Below are positions 1-8,732 of a DNA stretch of 36,354 nt, piece by piece. The stretch comes from an uncultured Eubacteriales bacterium (GTDB taxonomy: Bacteria; Bacillota; Clostridia; Oscillospirales; Oscillospiraceae). Position 1 is the first letter of the stretch. The number at the start of each line of letters is the position of its first letter. The translations under genes were made by a program, and so were the position numbers. The stretch is taken from the NCBI GenBank assembly GCA_900317375.1, contig ONGJ01000024.1:1-36354 (forward strand), given 5' to 3'. Under the pieces are notes generated by a model. That model saw only the letters and a list, made by a program, of their open reading frames with translations, searched no databases and was not told where the DNA came from.

Positions 1-153
1 GAACCGCAGCTCGCCCGGTGTGCACTTTCCGCGGCAGCTTCCGCAGATGGTTTTGCCGTCGGCGAGATCTTCAGAGGTAAAGATTCCGCCCAGAAGGCCA
101 ATTTTTTCTCCGCAGAGGTCGCATGTTTTTTTGTTGCCGTCAAAAAGTCCCAT
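1..153 (-). CDS. DUF4428 zinc-ribbon protein, N-terminal 51 residues only (cut by window edge)
   Basis: Only the first 51 codons lie in the window; the gene runs off the left edge. The translation starts MGLFDGNKKTCDLCGEKIG and has two Cys pairs of zinc-ribbon type (CDLC near residues 11-14 and CGSC near 37-40), which with the opening MGLFDGNKK matches the DUF4428 family of small Bacillota proteins. The ATG is supported by an AAGGAG ribosome binding site eight to nine bases upstream. It lies 87 bases downstream of the S41 peptidase A gene on the same strand and could be the last gene of the protease cluster, or an unrelated gene with its own promoter in that AT-rich gap. The function of DUF4428 is not established; such proteins often carry further domains that would lie outside the window. 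Confidence 0.75.
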   Translation of the reverse strand, partial: MGLFDGNKKTCDLCGEKIGLLGGIFTSEDLADGKTICGSCRGKCTPGELRF

Positions 154-240
154 TTTTACATTCTCCTTTTATATATAAATTTTTATGGGATACAGAATGA
201 GTTTGCCCGTTTCACGGGGAGTGCCGGTTACCATGTTTTC

Positions 241-2076
241 TCAGTAAATGCTGTTGATGTAATCGGTCAGGGCCGCGCGGTCATAGTACCGTTCGGGCTC
301 AGAGATGGTGTAGTCCGGGTCCGCGCCGCGGTCGACATCGTAGAAGGAACCGTTCTTCATGAACGAGGAGCAGTTGGTGCCCGAGATCTGGAAGCAGGTA
401 CCCCAGGCCGAGGACAGGGGCTGCACGCTGCAGCTGCCGCCGCCGGAGGTGCGGCCCAGCATGGTGACGACACCCGACTCCTTGAGCATGCAGGGCACCA
501 GGTTGCCGTTGGAGAAGCTGAAGGAGGACGTCATGCAGAACAGCCGTTTGCCCTGCAGGGTGTCCTTCTCGTCAAAGACGCGGTCGCGGTTGACGTCGGC
601 CCGGTAGAAGGAGTTGCCCATGGCGCCGGTCATGGTGTTCTTCGCGCCGAAGGAGGCCTCGCCCAGGAACCAGGCGACCGTAAAGACCGCCGCGTCATTG
701 ATGCCGCCGTGGTTGGCACTCAGGTCGAGAACCACGTTCTCGATGGGGCTGTCCTCGCGGTTGATGAGCGCGTGGGCCTTCATGATCAGGCCGATGGTTT
801 CTTCCTCGGGCAGATCCATGGGGTCTTCCACACTGTAAAGAGCTTCGGGGTCTCCGTAAATATCAAAACCGTCAAAGGTGATGTAGGCCGTGTTGCCGAT
901 CTCCTCATAGCCGGGTACGCCGTCGGGGTAGAACTTCTCTCTGGCGTCCAGCTGACGCTGGCGGAAGTTGCCCATCCGGGCACGCGAGACGCCGGTGACC
1001 TCATAATCGACAGGACCGGTCAGATAGGAGAAGCCCAGGAACTTGCTGTGGTTGTCATCGAGATAGTCGGTGATCAGGCGATAGATCGCGCCGTCCGCCT
1101 GCTTCACCTCCGGCCCCAGCAGGAACTCTTTGAAGCCGACCTCGTCGAACAGCCGGTCAAAGGTCTCGATGTCGTGGGTATCCTTCAGGCCGTATAACAT
1201 GTCCAGCGCCATGCACAGCTCGCCGTAGCCGAACTGTGCCAGTTCCTCGCTGCGCTCGCCGGTGGGGGCGGCGTAGTAAAGCTCGGGGCATGCCGTGACA
1301 TCCGAAGTGAGGATGAGGCTCTGGCCGTTGAAGAACATCAGGTTCATCAGGTTGGGCGCAATCAGCAGGTCGATGACCGTCTGCAGCGGGATCAGGTACT
1401 GTCCGTCCTGCTGGATCAGGTCGATGCCGTAATCCCCCAGGTCGATCTCGACCGATTTGCCGTAGCGGACAAGACTGCCGTTGTCGACCTTCTGCAGGAT
1501 CGAAGGCTCGCCCTCGGCGTTGAAGCCCGTCAGTCTGGTCGTATCCAGGATGTTGGAGGCGCCTGCCTTCATGTTGAACAGGTCATAATCAATGAAGTAG
1601 ATGACATTGCTGTCGAAATCGATGGTCATCGGGATATCCGCATCAAAAAGCTCGTTATGCCGGTTGACGGTCAGAACAGGTCCCTCTGTCGACATGCTGC
1701 ATTGGAAATTCATGAGCTCTCCGAGCAGAAACTGCAGGCCATCGAGATTGACATAGGGCAGGTCATTCACGCCGTCCAGGAAGTAGAGCGGCATGCTGAT
1801 ACCGGTATCTTCTGTAGCGAGATAAATGGGGAAATCAGCGCTGCTGATCTCGTGCACGGCTTCCGCGGTCTGCCCGCCGGTCGCTTCTTTGACGATGAGG
1901 TCGCCCAGAAGCTGGAGCGCCGTGTTCAGGTCTTCGTCTGTGAGCTCGTCCTTGTTCAGCAGTTCGGTCAGCGCCGCGGACGGGTCCTCATCTTTCTTTT
2001 CGCCGTCGGCAAAAGCCGGGATGCCCAGGGCGAACAGCAGGCTGACCGCCAGGAGAATGCTGAGAAGTTTCTTCAT
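241..2076 (-). CDS. Secreted S41-type peptidase A (611 aa)
   Basis: The protein has a Sec signal peptide (MKKLLSILLA onward, ending AFAD), a short acidic pro-region, a long N-terminal domain of unknown fold and a C-terminal S41 (tail-specific/tricorn-type) domain. The S41 domain shows the VVLDLSANHGG strand and the FSFSNGN nucleophile segment (Ser near 522), then GRTSGGG. Aligned to E. coli Tsp, the catalytic Lys position (in GEPTFGKG) is occupied by Gly, so a Ser-Lys dyad is not visible; tricorn-like members use other residues. I chose the ATG at 2076 rather than the GTG two codons upstream because AAGGAAAGG sits at a suitable distance from it. It is the last of four secreted hydrolase genes, 44 bases after the C1 peptidase. 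The product is probably exported and could be surface-associated, but no anchor is visible. It is a clear paralogue of the gene ending at 6812. Confidence 0.82.
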   Translation of the reverse strand: MKKLLSILLAVSLLFALGIPAFADGEKKDEDPSAALTELLNKDELTDEDLNTALQLLGDLIVKEATGGQTAEAVHEISSADFPIYLATEDTGISMPLYFLDGVNDLPYVNLDGLQFLLGELMNFQCSMSTEGPVLTVNRHNELFDADIPMTIDFDSNVIYFIDYDLFNMKAGASNILDTTRLTGFNAEGEPSILQKVDNGSLVRYGKSVEIDLGDYGIDLIQQDGQYLIPLQTVIDLLIAPNLMNLMFFNGQSLILTSDVTACPELYYAAPTGERSEELAQFGYGELCMALDMLYGLKDTHDIETFDRLFDEVGFKEFLLGPEVKQADGAIYRLITDYLDDNHSKFLGFSYLTGPVDYEVTGVSRARMGNFRQRQLDAREKFYPDGVPGYEEIGNTAYITFDGFDIYGDPEALYSVEDPMDLPEEETIGLIMKAHALINREDSPIENVVLDLSANHGGINDAAVFTVAWFLGEASFGAKNTMTGAMGNSFYRADVNRDRVFDEKDTLQGKRLFCMTSSFSFSNGNLVPCMLKESGVVTMLGRTSGGGSCSVQPLSSAWGTCFQISGTNCSSFMKNGSFYDVDRGADPDYTISEPERYYDRAALTDYINSIY

Positions 2077-2120
2077 AAACACCTTTCCTTTCTTTTGCTT
2101 TCGATTCTGTCTTTATCGTT

Positions 2121-4220
2121 TTAAGCCTTGTCGGGCTTGACGATCATATATGCCTTGATGCTGAAATTGTCGATCGCGTAATCATCCAGAAGCCTTGTCC
2201 TGGGCTCGTATTCCGTCCAATCCGTCCACGCGCCGTTGTCATAGATATAGCTTTCGCCCTTGTTCACCACCGCGACGCCGTATTCATCCGCGTTTCTGTC
2301 TCTGTCGTCGGAGGAAACATCGTTTTCCGCTTCCTCAGCCTGTACCGCTTCCGCATGTGCCTTCGAATACGAAACGTTTACAGCGTATTCGTACAGCGTA
2401 TTCCCGTTTTCAATGACCGTTTCTTCCGCCACGACGGCGAAGCTCTCCCCCGCTCCGATGACGATGGAGCCGTCCAGCTTCTCGCGGTGGAAGCCCGCGT
2501 ATTCATAGGCAGCCGTGCTTGTGCCCAGCAGCTCACCGTCCTCTGGATTCTGGAATCCTTCGTTGAGGCGGTAAACGGAATAGGTCACCGTGGCATTCGG
2601 GTGGGCCGTTTTGGTGGAGACGGAAACCAGCTGCGCGTCAAGGCCGGTATCGTTTGTGAACACGTTCGCCGTTTTGAGGACGTCGGCGCTCTCTTCTCTG
2701 CTATCCTGGCCGGTGCGGACGCCGATCAGAGAGGGCATATAGTCGTACATCAGAACGACCGGTTCTCCGTCCGCTTTGGCAATGTCAGTGTCAAAGGACA
2801 TGCTCTCGCAGAAGTTCAGGGACTTGTCATAGTAGGAAATCCAGAAATAGCCGGTGGTTTTGCCCTCATCATTCCTGATTCCCCATTCGTTTTTGCCGAT
2901 ATCCTTGCCGGTGGGGCTCTTTACGTACTCGGTCTCCGAACCCCAGGAGTTTTTCACCAGCCAGGCGCCGTCCGCGGGCGGCTGATGGCCGTCCAGGAAA
3001 CTGGAGGCGGGATATTCATCGTCCCAGCCGACGATGCAGATCATGTGATTCGTGCCCTTGTCCTCATAGGTATAGTGCGCGTAGGTCTTGAGGCTCATAT
3101 AGACCTCGTTGCCGATATCCCCGGGCTCGGATGTGTCTGCCTGGAAGCCGGCGGAAACGCCGTAGCCTTTCATCAGTTCCGATTTGACGGCATTGACGCC
3201 GTCCCAATTGACGCTCTCCCATTTGCCGTCCGCGTCCCTGTTGATCAGACTGGGAAGCTTGTTCCCGTCTACCAGCGTATAGCCGGAGGTGAGGTTGCGG
3301 CTCAAAACTTCCTCGCCGTCAACGGTCATGGTCTCCGGAATCGTCCAGTCATCCAGCTTGGTGTAGCGGTTGTCCTTCACTTCCTTCGCCATATAAAGAT
3401 TGATAAAAGCCTGTCTCAGATCGTCAACGGTCAGGTTTTCGTCAATCTCCTTCTCCAGATAGCCGGAGACTTTCATGAAGTTGAGAAGCATACCGGTCAT
3501 GGGGTCATCGAGGTTGTTGAGCACGTCTTCCAGCGAATCCTGCCCCAAGGTAACCAGGCCGAATTCGGTGGCCAGGTCGATGTATCTGTCGTCCTGCATC
3601 ACGTACTCGTAATCCGTAAGGCCCGAGCTGCCCTGATACGGGAAATACTTCTCCAGCACAGGACCGACGCCGGAAGCAAACAGCGTTGACGTATTCAGTC
3701 CATAGCCTCCGTTGCCGTAAATGGAAGATGTATAGCTGTTGTCATCCTTTCCGGTAATATACATGCCCTCGCCAACCTGTTCTGGATTGATTGCTTCCGT
3801 GATCGGATTTGTACCGAACCAGATCAAATGCTTTTCCGACAGGTCAAAGGTCTTCGGGTCGATGGCTTCGCCCTTCTCTTTCAGCATCGACAGGATGCTG
3901 GTTTCCGCCGCCGCAATGCTGCCAAAGGCCCAGCAGGATCCCCAGGGTTCCTGTGTCCTGATCGGTGTCACGACGTCGTTGTCCCGAAGGTCGAATCGAA
4001 CGGGGAGGGCGTTTTCCTTATTGGCTTCCGCCTGGATGATATCGCCCACCAGGTTAAGCAGAGTTTCCACATCGCTGTCCTGGAGCTCGCCCTTTTCCGT
4101 TAATTCATTCAGGTACGAAACCAGGGCCTCCTCTTCCTGCGTCTGGGTATCCGCGAAAGCCGAGATTCCCAGAGACAGAAGCAGGGTCAGCGCGAGCAGG
4201 ATGCTGAGAAGCTTCTTCAT
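2121..4220 (-). CDS. Secreted papain-like (C1 family) cysteine peptidase (699 aa)
   Basis: The signal peptide (MKKLLSILLA...AFAD) is nearly identical to that of S41 peptidase A and is followed by a similar pro-segment. The mature enzyme opens with LPVRFDLRD, the usual N-terminus of bacterial C1 peptidases. The active site is complete: TQEPWGSCWAF (Cys96, with the oxyanion Gln at 90), TNHMICIVGWD (His392) and WLVKNSWGS (Asn424). Cys to His is about 296 residues against about 134 in papain, so roughly 160 extra residues sit inside the catalytic domain. About 270 residues follow the Asn, matching the C-terminal lectin-like or beta domain seen in several clostridial secreted C1 peptidases (family knowledge). 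The ATG at 4220 has AGAAAGGAAGA upstream; an upstream in-frame GTG at 4253 would add 11 basic residues and lacks a good site. It is one of four consecutive secreted hydrolase genes. Confidence 0.9.
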   Translation of the reverse strand: MKKLLSILLALTLLLSLGISAFADTQTQEEEALVSYLNELTEKGELQDSDVETLLNLVGDIIQAEANKENALPVRFDLRDNDVVTPIRTQEPWGSCWAFGSIAAAETSILSMLKEKGEAIDPKTFDLSEKHLIWFGTNPITEAINPEQVGEGMYITGKDDNSYTSSIYGNGGYGLNTSTLFASGVGPVLEKYFPYQGSSGLTDYEYVMQDDRYIDLATEFGLVTLGQDSLEDVLNNLDDPMTGMLLNFMKVSGYLEKEIDENLTVDDLRQAFINLYMAKEVKDNRYTKLDDWTIPETMTVDGEEVLSRNLTSGYTLVDGNKLPSLINRDADGKWESVNWDGVNAVKSELMKGYGVSAGFQADTSEPGDIGNEVYMSLKTYAHYTYEDKGTNHMICIVGWDDEYPASSFLDGHQPPADGAWLVKNSWGSETEYVKSPTGKDIGKNEWGIRNDEGKTTGYFWISYYDKSLNFCESMSFDTDIAKADGEPVVLMYDYMPSLIGVRTGQDSREESADVLKTANVFTNDTGLDAQLVSVSTKTAHPNATVTYSVYRLNEGFQNPEDGELLGTSTAAYEYAGFHREKLDGSIVIGAGESFAVVAEETVIENGNTLYEYAVNVSYSKAHAEAVQAEEAENDVSSDDRDRNADEYGVAVVNKGESYIYDNGAWTDWTEYEPRTRLLDDYAIDNFSIKAYMIVKPDKA

Positions 4221-4265
4221 TGTGTGATCTTCCTTTCTGCTTTTTCTCTTCACGGCGAAAGCATC

Positions 4266-6734
4266 TTATTCGGCTTCTGCCGGGGCCTCTGCTGCCGGAG
4301 TTTCTGCCGGGGCCGCTGCCGGAGCTTCTGCCGGGGCCGCTGCCGGAGCCGCTGCCGGAGTTTCTGCCGGGGCTGCTGCCGGGGCCGCTGCCGGGGCTGC
4401 TGCCGGGGCTGCTGCCGGAGCCGTTGCCGGGGCTGCTGCCGGGGCCGCTGCCGGGGCTTCTGCCGGGACTTCTGCCGGGGCTTCTGCCGGGACTTCTGCC
4501 GGGGCCGCTGCCGGAGTCGCTGCCGGAGCTTCTGCCGGAGCTTCTGCCGGGGCCGCTGCCGGGGCTGCTGCCGCCGGGGCATTGCTCTCGGCTGCGGGTA
4601 CGTTGCTCTCGGCCGCGGGTGCGTTGCTCTCGGCCGCGGGTGCGTTGCTCTCGGCTGCGGGTGCGTTGCTCTCGGCTGCGGGTGCGTTGCTCTCGGCCGC
4701 GGGTGCGTTGCTCTCGGCCGCGGGTGCGTTGCTCTCGGCCTCAGCCGCGTCGTTCTCGGCCTCTGCTGCGTCGTTTTCGGCCTCAGCTGCCTCGTTTTCG
4801 GCCTCAGCTGCGTCGTTCTCGGCCTCTGCTTCGTCGTTCTCGGCCTCTGCTTCGTCGTTCTCGGCCTCAGCCGCATCATCATTGGCCTCAGCCGCGTTTT
4901 CGTCGATCACATCTGCATCCTCGACGGTGTTACCGGCATCTTCATTGGCATCAGCTGCTTCCTGCGCGTCTTCGGTCACTCCCGCCGCTTCCTTTGAAGT
5001 CCCTTCAGCAATATTCCAGTTCTCTTTGGCGGCGTTTGCCTGCTGTGTTCCAAAGTCTCTGGCGTCATTCCACGTATCAAAAACACCGGCAGTTGTTTTT
5101 GTCATTTCGTGAGTTACGGTAGACTCAATATAATCATTGTCGTCACCGATCACCATGGTTTTCTGAGTTGAACTGTCCTCCGTTCTTCCCTCCAGAATGG
5201 AAGTCGCGGTGCTGTCAAAGTCCAGAAGAATACTGCCTGTAGCCCGTTCTCCTTCCCCGCCGACTGCATCCAGCCTGTTCAGGAACTCGGCAACAAACAC
5301 AGTGGACGGATCTTCTGTACCAAGAAACTTGGCTTCGAAATCATGAATTCCGGCATACGCGCCTGTATTTTTGATGATCGTGTCCAGCGGCGTTCCGTTG
5401 TGAAGTTCTTTCAGGATGGTATTCAGACCGTCCCGGACCTCTGCGCTTGTGATTGTGTTGCCGTCGGCTTCGGACTTCGCAACCAGCTTTGAAAGATAAA
5501 TAATTGCAAGGGAACCGGCGCCATAATTGCCCTTGGCAGACGGCGTGCCTGTCTCATCCCTGTCAAAATGATATTGGTTGTTTTCGCCTCTGAACGACGT
5601 GGAAATACTTTCGGTGGTAAATTTACCGTCAGCCGCCTTTGCCTTGTTAAAGGTTTCTTCTCCAAATTGGAACCCGTTTTCAATTGCCGTTGCGGAGCCT
5701 TCACAGAACCAACCGGGAAAACGGTTCCAATCTTCTTCCGAATCAGATGGATCGTAATGAACGGAGGCCATTCCGGTTCTCACATAGTCATCCATCATTG
5801 CGTGCATAAACTCATGGGTGATGGTATTTTCGAGCGTTACAAATTCACTTTCGATCGGCACCATTTCGCCGTCCTTGAGCTCATACAGAGAAGCTGCATT
5901 CACACAGAAACGATAGAAGTAGACACCTTCGTCATCATAGGCTCCGCCCACATAGGCAAGCGCGCCGTCTTTGTTTCTGTTATCGTCCGCTCTGCTCTCA
6001 ACATTTTCGTTATAAATGTAAAGTCCGATTTTTGTTCCGATTTCGCCTTTCTCCGCGCCCTCGGCAAATGCCGGGAAGCCATCCAGGAGCGCGGCGACGG
6101 CCCGCGGTTCGATGACATTCTTGATCAGATAAACCAGATCCTTCAGATTGTTCTCGCCGATACTCTCAATGGCTTTTTTTGAGCAATGCAGCTCAACTTC
6201 CTTGTCAATTGCGGGAGTGCTCGGGGTACCCGAAGAACCCGTATTATCGTACGCGGGATTATAGGAATAAATGACTTTTACCTTATCAAGGTTAAACGTG
6301 ATATAGGTGATTCCCGCATCTTTATCAACAACAAAGAGCAGATTGTTGGAGCCCAGCAGGTTTTCCAGAAAAGCCGGAAGTTTTATCGCAAAGACTCCGT
6401 TTTCATCTGCTTTGACCGTATATCCCTCCGGAACAAAAAACGCGAAGGTCGGAAGATAGCCCTTCCCTGCTTCCGCAATCGTCGCCTCGTTTCCGTTCTG
6501 GTCAATCCAGACCACCGGGATTTCCCAGCTTACGCCTTCCGCAGACACAACGGTTGCTGTTTGATCCAGCGGCCTCCCCACGATGGGGGCGTCGACGTCC
6601 TTCAGTACGAGGCCTGTCAGTTCTTTCATCCCGCTCTGGCCTGCTTCGTCAGCAAAGGCGGGAACCGCTGCCGCAGCTGCGAATGCCAGCATCAGCACCA
6701 GTACCAGACTCAGAATGGTTTTCCAGTGTTTCAT
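4266..6734 (-). CDS. Secreted zinc metalloprotease with HEFMH motif and long Ala/Pro/Glu repeat tail (822 aa)
   Basis: The signal peptide (residues 1 to about 28, ending PAFA) is followed by a beta-rich domain of about 150 residues. The catalytic part has TITHEFMHAMMDD (zinc ligands His307 and His311, catalytic Glu308) and GWFCEGSATA with Glu345 as the probable third ligand, the gluzincin arrangement. I cannot assign a MEROPS family with confidence; the EGSA element recalls M9-like and flagellinolysin-type peptidases. From about residue 585 the chain becomes low complexity: a heptad array (about 614-720) and then a Pro/Ala/Glu tail to the end. No LPxTG anchor is seen; the tail could be a wall-spanning or binding spacer. 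The ATG has GGAGGAACC upstream. The gene lies between S41-B (77 bases upstream) and the C1 peptidase (45 bases downstream), all on one strand. Confidence 0.85.
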   Translation of the reverse strand: MKHWKTILSLVLVLMLAFAAAAAVPAFADEAGQSGMKELTGLVLKDVDAPIVGRPLDQTATVVSAEGVSWEIPVVWIDQNGNEATIAEAGKGYLPTFAFFVPEGYTVKADENGVFAIKLPAFLENLLGSNNLLFVVDKDAGITYITFNLDKVKVIYSYNPAYDNTGSSGTPSTPAIDKEVELHCSKKAIESIGENNLKDLVYLIKNVIEPRAVAALLDGFPAFAEGAEKGEIGTKIGLYIYNENVESRADDNRNKDGALAYVGGAYDDEGVYFYRFCVNAASLYELKDGEMVPIESEFVTLENTITHEFMHAMMDDYVRTGMASVHYDPSDSEEDWNRFPGWFCEGSATAIENGFQFGEETFNKAKAADGKFTTESISTSFRGENNQYHFDRDETGTPSAKGNYGAGSLAIIYLSKLVAKSEADGNTITSAEVRDGLNTILKELHNGTPLDTIIKNTGAYAGIHDFEAKFLGTEDPSTVFVAEFLNRLDAVGGEGERATGSILLDFDSTATSILEGRTEDSSTQKTMVIGDDNDYIESTVTHEMTKTTAGVFDTWNDARDFGTQQANAAKENWNIAEGTSKEAAGVTEDAQEAADANEDAGNTVEDADVIDENAAEANDDAAEAENDEAEAENDEAEAENDAAEAENEAAEAENDAAEAENDAAEAESNAPAAESNAPAAESNAPAAESNAPAAESNAPAAESNAPAAESNVPAAESNAPAAAAPAAAPAEAPAEAPAATPAAAPAEVPAEAPAEVPAEAPAAAPAAAPATAPAAAPAAAPAAAPAAAPAETPAAAPAAAPAEAPAAAPAETPAAEAPAEAE
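4269..4574 (-). repeat. Low-complexity Pro/Ala/Glu tail-coding DNA
   Basis: The last hundred or so codons of the metalloprotease alternate Pro, Ala and Glu (PAAAPAEAPAE style). The DNA consists of irregular 6-, 12- and 18-bp units built on GCCGGGGCT-like blocks. The same DNA read in other frames gives long Cys/Arg-rich or Arg/Gln-rich frames; these are artefacts of the repeat. Confidence 0.85.
4575..4895 (-). repeat. 21-bp coding tandem repeat array, about 15 heptad units
   Basis: The part of the metalloprotease gene encoding residues about 614-720 is a tandem array with a 21-bp period. Seven or so units read AAEAEND (with E/A and N/E variants) and then, without a break in the period, eight units read APAAESN. 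The Ser-Asn-Ala-Pro units are nearly identical at the DNA level (Ala codons alternate GCC/GCT), which suggests recent expansion by slippage or unequal exchange. The unit length keeps the frame. Confidence 0.9.
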
Positions 6735-6811
6735 ATCATGGTTCCTCCATTATTTTCATGGGGAGACAGATTCTGTTCCCCATGGATTCGCGAAAATGAG
6801 AATGAACAGGC

Positions 6812-8548
6812 TCAGGCGGCCTTCCAGCAGATGCTGTTGAGATAGTCCGTCAGGGCGGCGCGGTCGTAGTACTGCGCGGGCGTGGGCAGGACGAAGTCCG
6901 GGTCCGCGCCGCGGTCGACGTCATAGAAGGCGCCGTTCTTGAGGAAGGACATGCGCCGCGGGCCGGAGATGGCAAACGACGTACCCCAGGCGCTGGAGAC
7001 GGGCTGCACGACGCAGGCACCGCCGCCGGAGGTGCGGCCCAGGAGGGTCACCTTCCCGGATTCCTTGAGCATGCAGGGCACCAGATTGCCGCCGGAGAAG
7101 CTGAAGGGCGAGATGAGGCAGAACAGGTTTTTGTCCGTCACGGCGTCGCTCTCGTCAAACTGCCGGTCGCGGTTGGTGTCGCCCCGGTAGGTGGTCGAGC
7201 ACATCGCGCCGGTCATGGTGTCGTTCATGCCGATGGCGGCCTCCCCCAGGAACCAGGCGATGGTGAACACCGCGGCATCCGTCGCGCCGCCGCCGTTGGC
7301 GCTCAGGTCGAGGACGATGTTCTCGATGGGGCTGTCCTCGCGGTTGATCATCGCATGGGCCTTCATGATGAGGCCGACGGTGTCGTCGGGCAGGTCTGCG
7401 ACGTCCTCCGCCCGATAGTAGACATCGGGGTCATCGGTGTTCATGTCGAACGAGTCAAAGCTGATGTAGGCGGTGTTGCCGACCTCCTCATAGCCGGGGA
7501 TGCCGTCGGGGTATACCGCTGCCCGGGCGTCCATCTGCCGCTGCCGGTGCTCGGCCATACGGGTGCGCGAGAGGCCCTCGGCCTGATAATCGTTCGGGCC
7601 GGTCAGATACGAGAAGGCATAAAACTTGCTGTGGTTGTCATCCAGGAAGTCGGTGATCAGGCGATAGATCGCCCCGTCCGCCTGCTTCACTTCCGGACCC
7701 CTCAGATAGGCGTCAAAGCCGACTTCATGGAACAGTCCGCCGAAGCTGTCGATGGCGTGGGCTTCCTTCAGGCCGTAGAGGCAGTCCAGCATCACGCACA
7801 GCTCGTTAAATCCGAATTCCGTCAGCTCCTCGCTGCGCTCGCCGGCGGGGGCGCTGTAGTAGACATCGGGGCAGGCTCTCAGATCCCCGGAAAAGATCAC
7901 GCTTTGCCCGTTGAAGTAAAAGCTCTGGGCCAGGTTCGGCGCGGTGAAGAAATCCGAGACCGTCTGCAGCGGGATCAGGTACAGGCCGTCCTGCCGGACA
8001 AGGTCAATGCCGTAGTCCCCCAGACGGATTTCCACGGCGTCGCCGAAGCGCTCGAAGGATTTCGTGCCGACCTTCTGCAGGACCGCCGGCTCGCCATTGT
8101 CGTTGAAGCCTTTGGACATGGTCAGATCCAGGATGTTGGGGGCCACGGGCAGCATGCAGAACAGGTTATAGTCCTGAAACCACAGGACGCTGCTGTCAAA
8201 ATCGATGGTCATCGGGACCTTCGCGGAGTAGGCTTCGTTCGTCCTCGTGATCGTTACGACGGCGTCCTCCGCGGATACCGCGAACTCGCTTTCGAAAAAC
8301 ATCCGCAGCAGCGTGACCAGGTCGTTGACCTCCATATAGGGCAGGTCTCCGACGCCGTCCAGGAAGTAGAGCTTCATCTCCATGCCCGTGTTCATGCTGT
8401 TGGCGTAAAGGGGGAACGCGCCGTCGCTGATCTCATGCGTCCCCGCGGCAAAGGCCGCTGCGCTGAGCGTCAGCAGCAGCGTCAGCGTCAGCAGAAGGCA
8501 CACAAGCTTCTTCGCCGGATGCTTTCTATAATTGGATGTCGTGCTCAT
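6812..8548 (-). CDS. Secreted S41-type peptidase B (578 aa), paralogue of peptidase A
   Basis: It is a close relative of the gene at 241-2076: the same HEIS...FPLYA opening after the signal peptide, the same FLDGVGDLPY segment, NIVLDLSANGGG, FSFSGGN with the nucleophile Ser near 485, and GRTSGGG with Gly where E. coli Tsp has its catalytic Lys. It lacks the 40-residue pro-segment found in peptidase A. The N-terminus (MSTTSNYRKHPAKKLVCLLL) is a longer Sec signal with a charged start. The ATG at 8548 has AGGAGGA ten bases upstream, so I prefer it to the in-frame ATG 21 codons earlier. It is the first gene of the protease cluster, and its upstream region holds the direct-repeat promoter at 8633-8667. 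The predicted untranslated leader is about 78 bases. Confidence 0.82.
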   Translation of the reverse strand: MSTTSNYRKHPAKKLVCLLLTLTLLLTLSAAAFAAGTHEISDGAFPLYANSMNTGMEMKLYFLDGVGDLPYMEVNDLVTLLRMFFESEFAVSAEDAVVTITRTNEAYSAKVPMTIDFDSSVLWFQDYNLFCMLPVAPNILDLTMSKGFNDNGEPAVLQKVGTKSFERFGDAVEIRLGDYGIDLVRQDGLYLIPLQTVSDFFTAPNLAQSFYFNGQSVIFSGDLRACPDVYYSAPAGERSEELTEFGFNELCVMLDCLYGLKEAHAIDSFGGLFHEVGFDAYLRGPEVKQADGAIYRLITDFLDDNHSKFYAFSYLTGPNDYQAEGLSRTRMAEHRQRQMDARAAVYPDGIPGYEEVGNTAYISFDSFDMNTDDPDVYYRAEDVADLPDDTVGLIMKAHAMINREDSPIENIVLDLSANGGGATDAAVFTIAWFLGEAAIGMNDTMTGAMCSTTYRGDTNRDRQFDESDAVTDKNLFCLISPFSFSGGNLVPCMLKESGKVTLLGRTSGGGACVVQPVSSAWGTSFAISGPRRMSFLKNGAFYDVDRGADPDFVLPTPAQYYDRAALTDYLNSICWKAA

Positions 8549-8632
8549 GGATCCCGAGTCCTCCTGAATTTGGAAAATGTTTGTCATCCGTTTTGATTCG
8601 CTGATTTGCATAATTATTACATCATCATTGCA

Positions 8633-8667
8633 ATAATATGCGAAAAGCGCTCAAAAACGTCTCAAAA
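8633..8667 (-). promoter_or_regulatory. Direct-repeat (SARP-type) promoter of the protease cluster
   Basis: On the minus strand two TTTTGAG heptamers (8667-8661 and 8656-8650) lie 11 bp apart, followed after 11 bases by a -10-like TATTAT (8638-8633). No -35 hexamer is present; the repeats take its place. The 20-bp core TTTGAGACGTTTTTGAGCGC (8666-8647) recurs exactly at 9615-9596. Family knowledge: SARP regulators bind direct repeats 11 bp apart just upstream of the -10. The four SARP-type regulators nearby make this a probable operator. Confidence 0.65.
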
Positions 8668-8732
8668 TCTATTTTGTAAATAAATTGTAAATTCGATAAC
8701 TCACGCCGCGCGCAGGCTCCGAACGCCCCGGA

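Noticed and set aside
4575-4895. Possible CRISPR-like array
   Set aside because: The 21-bp units are contiguous with no spacers and are in frame within a protein gene.
4220-5122. Long plus-strand frames encoding Cys/Arg-rich or Leu/Pro-rich repeats, and a minus-strand Arg/Gln-rich frame
   Set aside because: All are alternate readings of the tandem repeat DNA of the metalloprotease tail. None has a ribosome site that fits, and the compositions follow directly from the repeat unit.
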